NCBI GenBank assembly: GCA_900542115.1
Contig: UQMC01000021.1
Coordinates: 1-21,148 of the forward strand
DNA: 21,148 nt
Source: an uncultured Oscillibacter sp.
GTDB lineage: Bacteria; Bacillota; Clostridia; Oscillospirales; Oscillospiraceae
Reading direction: 5' to 3'
Both the position numbers and the translations under genes were made by a program. Shown in pieces: positions 16,387-21,148 of this stretch (the stretch's first letter is position 1; each line of letters begins with the position of its first letter). Below the pieces are notes generated by a model. It searched no databases. It had not been told where the DNA came from and saw only the letters and a program-made list of their open reading frames with translations.

Positions 16387-17651
16387 GCCTGCGCCTCCTT
16401 ACCCTTCAGGAAATAGACGGTATCCAGCTTCACCGTGCTCATGGCCCGGCAGATACGCTCCGCCGAAACCTCCATCACAGCCTGCGCCAAATCGGCCGGG
16501 GTCTCGCTGCGGCCGGTAGCCGCCTGCCCCAAATAGAAGTTTTCCAGCTTGCCCTGGGAATCTCCCACAGTGGCGTAGCTGTTGAGCAGTGTGGAGCGGG
16601 CGCCGGCCAGTTCCCATTCCTCCAGCTCACCGTTCTGCACTGCCGCGAGCTGAGATAGAATCTCATCGTAGGCCCGCTGGTAATTCTGAAATTCGATACC
16701 GGAGGAAACCGTGATGATACCCTTCTGCCGGTGGTACATGGAGGAGGCGTAGTAGCACAGGGACAGCTTTTCCCGCACATTCAAAAAGAGCTTGGAGTTG
16801 CTGGAGCCGCCAAAGAGCGTGTTGCCCAGCAGCAGAGCGGGCATGTCGTCACTGCCGCAGGAAAAGCCCATGCTCAGCTTGCCCTGCGTCACCTCCATCT
16901 CGTCCTCCACGGTCTGTACGCTTTCCCGGCAGACATGTGGCACGGCATCGGCAATGGTCCGCACCTCCTCCCGGGGCAGCGTGGCAAAGGCCGCCGCCAA
17001 CGCCTGACGCACCCGGTCCAGTTCGGCGCTGCCGCTGTAAATAATTTCCAGCGGTGCCGTTGTGATCAGGTCACGATACTGGTCATAAAGCCGCAGCGCC
17101 TGCAGCTTGTCCACCGTTTCCTCATCGCCCAGCCGGGGAATGGAATACGGCTCCCCGGCGCACATGGTCCGCAGCAGGCGGCTGTCCGCCCAGTCCCGCT
17201 TATCGTTGACGAGGGAGCGGATGGCCTCCAGCAAATTTGTCTTTTCGCTTTCAAAATACTCCGGAACAAACCGGCCATGGCTCGTCACCGGGTCGCAGAT
17301 CAGCTCGCCCAGCAGCGCCGCCGCAGGCTCTAACAGACGCTCGCCCCCCGGCGCGTAGCGGTCGTCAATGAAACTGGCTACAAAGCCAATGCACTGATTT
17401 TCGCCCTTTTTCCGCACCGTGTAATCAATGGACGCATCGTAAAGGTCATCCATTTTCCGGGACAGCGCTCCCATGTCCGGGCAGCTCACCGTGCCCCGCC
17501 GCAGCACCGCCGCCAGCAGCGCGTTGGCCCCGGCGGTCTCCCACCGCAGCGGCGTGACAAACTGCGCGGAGAGCAGGCTGGTTTTGAATTTTCTGGCAGG
17601 CAGATAGGTCAGGTGGACGCCCTGCGCCAGCTGAATACGTGTTGCTTCCAA
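16383..17651 (-). CDS. yfmF: M16-family YfmF (EF-P modification-associated, non-catalytic partner)
   Basis: A 422-residue M16-fold protein. The place where the zinc motif should be reads LLAAVLRRGT, so it lacks HxxEH and is expected to be the inactive partner of YfmH. The second half has LFGGSSNSKLFLNVREKLSLCYYA, the typical M16 substrate-binding Arg/Tyr region. Translation starts at a TTG at 17651, eight bases after AAGGAG; no in-frame ATG lies nearby. A strong promoter at 17709-17737 makes it the first gene of yfmF-yfmH-lgt-folD. Known work in B. subtilis ties the pair to EF-P 5-aminopentanol maturation; the exact step is not shown by the sequence. Confidence 0.9.
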   Translation of the reverse strand: MEATRIQLAQGVHLTYLPARKFKTSLLSAQFVTPLRWETAGANALLAAVLRRGTVSCPDMGALSRKMDDLYDASIDYTVRKKGENQCIGFVASFIDDRYAPGGERLLEPAAALLGELICDPVTSHGRFVPEYFESEKTNLLEAIRSLVNDKRDWADSRLLRTMCAGEPYSIPRLGDEETVDKLQALRLYDQYRDLITTAPLEIIYSGSAELDRVRQALAAAFATLPREEVRTIADAVPHVCRESVQTVEDEMEVTQGKLSMGFSCGSDDMPALLLGNTLFGGSSNSKLFLNVREKLSLCYYASSMYHRQKGIITVSSGIEFQNYQRAYDEILSQLAAVQNGELEEWELAGARSTLLNSYATVGDSQGKLENFYLGQAATGRSETPADLAQAVMEVSAERICRAMSTVKLDTVYFLKGKEAQA

Positions 17652-17708
17652 ATCATCAGCTCCTTATGGGGCGGCAGAGCCGTCCCTCTCAATGTCAATA
17701 CAGAGGAT

Positions 17709-17737
17709 ATTATATGCCATATTTATGAACAATTCAA
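17709..17737 (-). promoter_or_regulatory. Strong promoter of the yfmF-yfmH-lgt-folD operon
   Basis: On the minus strand, TTGAAT (17732-17737) and a perfect TATAAT (17709-17714) are 17 bases apart. Transcription would start near 17702, giving a leader of about 50 bases to the TTG start of yfmF. Confidence 0.8.
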
Positions 17738-17783
17738 ACCTTTTTCGCAAAACAGGGCCGCATTTTACCATACGGGCAAAAAA

Positions 17784-17819
17784 AGTGCGGAAACCGCGAA
17801 AAAATGCGGTTTTCGCACT
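17784..17819 (-). terminator. Rho-independent terminator of the dipeptidase gene
   Basis: A 14-bp stem (17784-17797 with 17806-17819) has one G-U or mismatched position and an 8-base loop. On the minus strand it is followed by a run of six to seven T. It lies 11 bases after the dipeptidase stop and separates that gene from the yfmF promoter. Confidence 0.88.
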
Positions 17820-17830
17820 GATTTTCCAAT

Positions 17831-18790
17831 CTATTCCAACACCCGCAGCAGATTTTCGGAGGCAATGCCCTGCCGCTCCGCCGCTGAAAAGCCCAGCCGC
17901 TCCAGCTCGAAGAAGAAATTTCCGGTCTGGGCGCAGCTCTCCATGCCCTCGCAGCCCTCATTGCCCGGGCCGAAGTATTCACAGAAATCAAAGCCGCAGG
18001 CCACGTGCTCCGGCCCGATGGTCTCCGCGATATGGGCGGCGTGGCGGGCCAGCATGGCTGCGGTCTGCATACGCGGCTCCGCATGGACGAACCCGTGGTA
18101 CACATTGACACCAATGACGCCGCCGGTATCCCGAATAGCCCGGAGTTGCTCATCCGTCAGGTTCCGGTGGACATCGCACAGGGCGCGGCAATTGGAATGA
18201 GATGCCACCACCGGCCCTTCCGCCAGCTTCAGAATATCCCAAAAGCTGCGGTCGCTGGTGTGGGACACATCCGGGAGGATTCCCCGGGCCTGCATCCGGC
18301 GCACAGCCTCCCGTCCCAGCGGCGTCAGCCCCCGGTCCGGGTCGCCGCCTGCGCCGCAGGCCAATTGGTTTTCCTCATTCCATGTCAGCATCCCCAGCCG
18401 GACACCCCATGCCGCATATTGGTCGATGCGCTCCAGCCGGTCTCCTACCGGCTCCATGCCCTCCACCACAAGAAAGGTAAAGCGCTTCCCCTCCGCCGCA
18501 GCGCGCCGGGCCTCCGCCGCTGTCCGCACCGGGACCAGCCACGGGCACTCTGTCAGCTCCGCCCGGGCACAGTCCATCATGAGCTCCGTCCTCTGCCAAC
18601 CGTCCGCTTTGGGGTATTCCGTCCAGAAACCGTCCTCCTCTGCCGTTGTCCACAGGGACAACCCCAGTCCGCCGATGCCGCCCGCCCTCAGCCCCGACAG
18701 ATGGCGGCGCTCCAGCACATGGTCCTCTCCCGCCAAGCGGCGGCGTGTCACATCGTAAAGCAGGTCCGAATGTCCGTCAAAAATCATCAT
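17831..18790 (-). CDS. M19 membrane dipeptidase-type peptidase
   Basis: A 319-residue member of peptidase family M19 (renal dipeptidase type), a binuclear zinc TIM-barrel enzyme that cleaves dipeptides, often with broad or D-amino-acid tolerance. Metal ligands are visible as His7 and Asp9 in FDGHSDLL, bridging Glu110 in LVVEGMEPV, the His in DVSHTS and the His in VASHSNCRAL; GFDF near the C-terminus carries the conserved Asp. There is no signal peptide, so it should act in the cytoplasm. The ATG at 18790 (a second follows at 18787) has GGGGAGGAG nine bases upstream; the longer frame to 18871 would start upstream of the promoter boxes. It is a single-gene unit divergent from ylxM, with its own terminator. 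Confidence 0.93.
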   Translation of the reverse strand: MMIFDGHSDLLYDVTRRRLAGEDHVLERRHLSGLRAGGIGGLGLSLWTTAEEDGFWTEYPKADGWQRTELMMDCARAELTECPWLVPVRTAAEARRAAAEGKRFTFLVVEGMEPVGDRLERIDQYAAWGVRLGMLTWNEENQLACGAGGDPDRGLTPLGREAVRRMQARGILPDVSHTSDRSFWDILKLAEGPVVASHSNCRALCDVHRNLTDEQLRAIRDTGGVIGVNVYHGFVHAEPRMQTAAMLARHAAHIAETIGPEHVACGFDFCEYFGPGNEGCEGMESCAQTGNFFFELERLGFSAAERQGIASENLLRVLE

Positions 18791-18817
18791 CCGGTGTCGC
18801 TCCTCCCCTTTTTGTAC

Positions 18818-18846
18818 AGTATATTCGGATACCGTCTCCGCCGCAA
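18818..18846 (-). promoter_or_regulatory. Promoter of the M19 dipeptidase gene
   Basis: On the minus strand, TTGCGG (18841-18846) and TATACT (18818-18823) are 17 bases apart. The leader to the ATG at 18790 would be about 20 bases and holds the ribosome-binding site. Confidence 0.6.
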
Positions 18847-18853
18847 GCACAAA

Positions 18854-18908
18854 TTTCTTTGAAAAATCCATGGTTTTTCCCCGATTTTCCCTTGACTTTT
18901 CAAAGAAA
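18854..18908. repeat. 12-bp inverted repeat in the dipeptidase/ylxM divergent region
   Basis: TTTCTTTGAAAA (18854-18865) and its exact complement TTTTCAAAGAAA (18897-18908) are 31 bases apart. Each arm is itself a small dyad of the form TTTC-N3-GAAA. The right arm lies in the -35/spacer part of the ylxM promoter and the left arm is just upstream of the dipeptidase -35 box, as a pair of operator sites would be. Confidence 0.45.
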
Positions 18909-18920
18909 ATCAGGTAAACT
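18892..18920 (+). promoter_or_regulatory. Promoter of the ylxM-ffh cluster
   Basis: TTGACT (18892-18897) and TAAACT (18915-18920) are 17 bases apart. Transcription would start near 18927, only a few bases before the TAAAGGAG ribosome-binding site at 18932-18939. Confidence 0.75.
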
Positions 18921-18933
18921 AATTGCTGTTGTA

Positions 18934-19230
18934 AAGGAGTTTTTCGATCTCTATTATAATGAGGACCTCTCCCTGTCTGAGATTGCCGAAAACGAGGGCA
19001 TCTCCCGGCAGGGCGTCCGGGACGTCATCGTCCGGGCGGAGGCCGCCATGCAGGAGATCGAGGACAAAACCGGCCTGATTCGCCGCTTTGAGCAGTTCCG
19101 AGGGCATCTGGACGCCATCGGCGAAGCCGCCAATGAGATCAAAACGCTGAATTACCGGCAGTATGAGGACAACCGCCTGACAGAGCTCACCGATCAGATT
19201 TTGGCAGAGGCCGCCGCCCTGAAGGAGTAA
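18934..19230 (+). pseudogene. ylxM: YlxM family HTH protein, 5' end missing
   Basis: The frame encodes a clear YlxM (UPF0122) protein from KEFFDLYYNEDLSLSEIAENEG onward, including the helix-turn-helix ISRQGVRDVIVRAE and the usual C-terminal helices; 98 residues remain. YlxM is the conserved partner gene of ffh and is thought to modulate the signal recognition particle. Family members have some 20-30 further N-terminal residues (a LLxFYG...LTxKQ segment) that are absent. No ATG, GTG or TTG occurs in frame between the promoter and codon ATG 19048, which lies beyond the helix-turn-helix. The bases AAGGAG are both the ribosome-binding site of the leader and the codons Lys-Glu, so leader and coding sequence appear fused by a deletion. 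Translation could only use a rare codon such as ATT 18922. Longer frames reaching back to 18646 run antisense through the dipeptidase gene. Confidence 0.8.
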
Positions 19231-19232
19231 GC

Positions 19233-20588
19233 ATGGCATTTGAGGGTTTAAGTGAAAAACTGAATGCGGCTTTCAAGCGCCTGCGGGGCAAGGGCCGCCT
19301 GACGGAAAACGATGTCCGGGAGGCCATGCGCGAGGTACGCCTCGCTCTGCTGGAGGCCGACGTCAGCTACAAGGTGGTCAAGGAATTTGTTGCTGCCGTC
19401 ACGGAGCGCGCCGTGGGCACAGATGTGCTGGACAGCCTGACTCCCGCGCAGCAGGTGGTGAAGATCGTCAATGAGGAGCTGACGAACCTCATGGGCGGCG
19501 GCACCGCCAAGCTGTCGCTGGCCAATAACGGCCCCACTGTTGTGATGATGGTGGGCCTGCAGGGCGCCGGTAAAACTACCACCACTGCTAAGCTGGCTGG
19601 CTATTTCAAAAAGCAGCACAGCAAGCGGCCGCTGCTTGCCGCCTGCGATGTGTACCGTCCCGCCGCTATTGAGCAGTTAAAGGTTGTGGGCGGTCAGTTG
19701 GGCCTCCCGGTTTACGAGGAAGGGCAGGGCGATCCCGTTGCCATCGCGGCAAACGCCATTCGCCACGCCAGAGACTACGGCAATGATCTGGTATTTCTGG
19801 ATACCGCCGGCCGGCTCCATGTGGATGAAGCCCTCATGGACGAGCTGAAGCGGATGAAGGCCACGGTCCATCCCAACGAGATTCTGCTGGTGGTGGACGC
19901 TATGACCGGTCAGGACGCGGTCAACGCCGCCGGTGCCTTCGATGAGGCTCTCGGGATTGACGGTGTGGTGCTGACAAAGCTGGACGGTGACGCCAGAGGC
20001 GGCGCGGCCCTTTCCATCAAGGCCGCCACCGGCAAGCCCATCAAATTTGTGGGTACCGGCGAAAAGTTGGATATGATCGAGCCGTTCCACCCGGACCGTA
20101 TGGCCAGCCGCATTCTCGGTATGGGCGATATGCTGTCTTTCATCGAAAAGGCCCAGCAGACCTACGATGAAAAGCAGGCGAAAAAGCTGGAGGAAAAGCT
20201 GAAGAAAAACAGCTTCACCCTTTCAGATTATTATGACCAGCTCCAGCAGATTAAAGGCATGGGCGATCTCAGCCAGTTGGCCGGGATGATGCCCGGAAAC
20301 CTCGGCAGCAAGCTGCAGGGCGCCACCATTGATGAAAAGGCCATGGCCCATACGGAGGCCATCATCCTCTCCATGACGCCGGAGGAACGGGAAAATCCCC
20401 AGATCTTAGGTGCCAATCGGAAAAAGCGCATTGCCGCCGGCTGCGGCCTTGAGGTAGTGGATGTGAACCGCCTTCTCAAGCAGTTTGAGGGAATGCAGCA
20501 GATCATCAAGCAGGTGGCAGGCCGCAAGCCCACCATGGGCTTTGGCTTCGGTCACGGCCGGGGTCTGCGGAAGCGGAAGAAAAAGTAA
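19233..20588 (+). CDS. ffh: Signal recognition particle protein Ffh
   Basis: A 451-residue SRP54-type GTPase that binds 4.5S/6S RNA and signal peptides and delivers ribosomes to FtsY. The N domain covers about residues 1-95. The G domain has GLQGAGKTTTTAKLA (P loop), DVYRPAAIEQLK, DTAGRLHVDE and TKLDGDARGG. The methionine-rich M domain follows, with IKGMGDLSQLAGMMPGN and the RNA-binding helices. The C-terminus is a Gly-rich then very basic tail, GFGFGHGRGLRKRKKK. The ribosome-binding site AAGGAG is formed by the last two sense codons of ylxM, two bases before this ATG region, so the genes are coupled. The gene is intact although ylxM upstream is not. Confidence 0.98.
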   Translation: MAFEGLSEKLNAAFKRLRGKGRLTENDVREAMREVRLALLEADVSYKVVKEFVAAVTERAVGTDVLDSLTPAQQVVKIVNEELTNLMGGGTAKLSLANNGPTVVMMVGLQGAGKTTTTAKLAGYFKKQHSKRPLLAACDVYRPAAIEQLKVVGGQLGLPVYEEGQGDPVAIAANAIRHARDYGNDLVFLDTAGRLHVDEALMDELKRMKATVHPNEILLVVDAMTGQDAVNAAGAFDEALGIDGVVLTKLDGDARGGAALSIKAATGKPIKFVGTGEKLDMIEPFHPDRMASRILGMGDMLSFIEKAQQTYDEKQAKKLEEKLKKNSFTLSDYYDQLQQIKGMGDLSQLAGMMPGNLGSKLQGATIDEKAMAHTEAIILSMTPEERENPQILGANRKKRIAAGCGLEVVDVNRLLKQFEGMQQIIKQVAGRKPTMGFGFGHGRGLRKRKKK

Positions 20589-20667
20589 CACTGTATATTA
20601 GATGTCACATCTCAGACATTTATTATAAAAAATCAATTCATTTATTACATTTTGGAGGTACAGACAA

Positions 20668-20907
20668 ATGGTTAAGATCAGACTGCGCCGCATGGGCGCC
20701 AAGAAGGCTCCCTTCTATCGTGTTGTTGTTGCCGACTCCCGCTTCCCCCGGGATGGCCGCTTCATCGAGGAGATCGGCACTTACAATCCCTGCGTGGCTC
20801 CCGCCGAGATCAAGATCGACGCTGACCGCGCCAAGGAGTGGATCAAGTCCGGCGCTCAGCCCACCGACACCGTGAGAGCTCTGCTGAAAAAAGTGGACGT
20901 CCTCTAA
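20668..20907 (+). CDS. rpsP: 30S ribosomal protein S16
   Basis: A 79-residue S16, the normal length for a Firmicute. It begins [20 protein letters not shown], followed by [19 protein letters not shown], the most conserved part of the family. S16 is an early assembly protein of the 30S subunit. GGAGG lies upstream of the ATG. The 79-base gap after ffh is AT-rich and contains a 13-base palindrome, AGATGT-C-ACATCT at 20600-20612, of unknown use; I see no clear promoter. It is 15 bases before khpA, as in the conserved ffh-rpsP-khpA-rimM-trmD order. Confidence 0.98.
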   Translation: MVKIRLRRMGAKKAPFYRVVVADSRFPRDGRFIEEIGTYNPCVAPAEIKIDADRAKEWIKSGAQPTDTVRALLKKVDVL

Positions 20908-20922
20908 TCCGGAGGACAGAGC

Positions 20923-21148
20923 ATGAAGGACTTGCTGCTCTACATCGCCAGAAATCTGGTGGATGACCCGGACAGCGTTTCCGTAACGGAGGTCCAGGGT
21001 GATCAGGAGCTGACGTTGGAGCTGCGCGTCGCCCCCGATGACATGGGGAAGGTGATCGGCCGTCAGGGCCGCATCGCCAAGGAGATTCGGACCGTGGTCC
21101 GGTCCTACGCCCAGCGCACCGGCGTCAAGGTTTCTGTGGATATTGTAG
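20923..21148 (+). CDS. khpA: KH domain RNA-binding protein KhpA (3' end cut)
   Basis: The frame of 75 complete codons runs to the window end and lacks only the last one or few codons. It encodes a single KH domain with the GxxG loop in GKVIGRQGRIAKEIRTVVR and begins MKDLLLYIARNLVDDPDSVSV, typical of KhpA (YlqC), a small RNA-binding protein that partners KhpB in Firmicutes. GGAGG precedes the ATG. The final bases GTAG are not an in-frame stop; they are codon GTA plus one base. The next genes expected beyond the edge are rimM and trmD. Confidence 0.95.
   Translation, partial: MKDLLLYIARNLVDDPDSVSVTEVQGDQELTLELRVAPDDMGKVIGRQGRIAKEIRTVVRSYAQRTGVKVSVDIV

Noticed and set aside
18646..18933. Upstream extension of ylxM to the ATG at 18646
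   Set aside because: This part is antisense to the dipeptidase gene, precedes the ylxM promoter and encodes no YlxM-like N-terminus.
20600..20612. AGATGT-C-ACATCT palindrome before rpsP as an S16 operator
   Set aside because: A 13-base palindrome in an AT-rich gap is weak evidence, and no promoter boxes could be placed around it.

Overview
The window looks like one end-to-end contig from an anaerobic gut Firmicute of the class Clostridia, most likely an Oscillospiraceae relative of Oscillibacter, Flavonifractor or Lawsonibacter. This is an inference from three things: the GC-rich Firmicute-type genes with strong Shine-Dalgarno sites, the ylxM-ffh-rpsP-khpA order, and the YfmF/YfmH-lgt and YgeY-YgeW-carbamate kinase modules. 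The first 37 bases are not genomic. They are Illumina adapter sequence, so base 1 is a library or assembly end. The window stops inside khpA.

Layout. 38-1425: a minus-strand YqeG-type HAD phosphatase, divergent from an unrecognised protein that may have a GH18-like barrel. 1570-6970: a plus-strand operon of an orphan extracellular solute-binding lipoprotein and a very large hybrid histidine kinase. The kinase frame is broken by one in-frame TAG at 3575-3577. It ends in a strong terminator. 7042-9208: minus-strand lysA (diaminopimelate decarboxylase) and a YheO/DauR-type PAS-HTH regulator. 9382-13055: plus-strand ygeY-ygeW-arcC, transcribed divergently from the regulator. This set is known from anaerobic purine/ureido-compound catabolism and probably ends in ATP synthesis from carbamoyl phosphate. 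13111-18790: a minus-strand block read in the order M19 dipeptidase, yfmF, yfmH, lgt, folD, with a clear promoter ahead of yfmF. 18892-21148: the conserved protein-export/translation cluster ylxM-ffh-rpsP-khpA, in which ylxM has lost its 5' end.

No gene-free stretch exceeds 300 bases. The intergenic gaps mostly hold promoters and terminators, listed below. I found no rRNA, tRNA, CRISPR array, insertion sequence or phage gene.

The points most worth a second look are the amber codon in the hybrid kinase, the start-less ylxM whose ribosome-binding site is fused to its own coding sequence, the orphan binding protein paired with a sensor kinase without permeases, the compact carbamoyl-phosphate cassette with its own divergent regulator, and the adapter plus foldback repeat at the left end.
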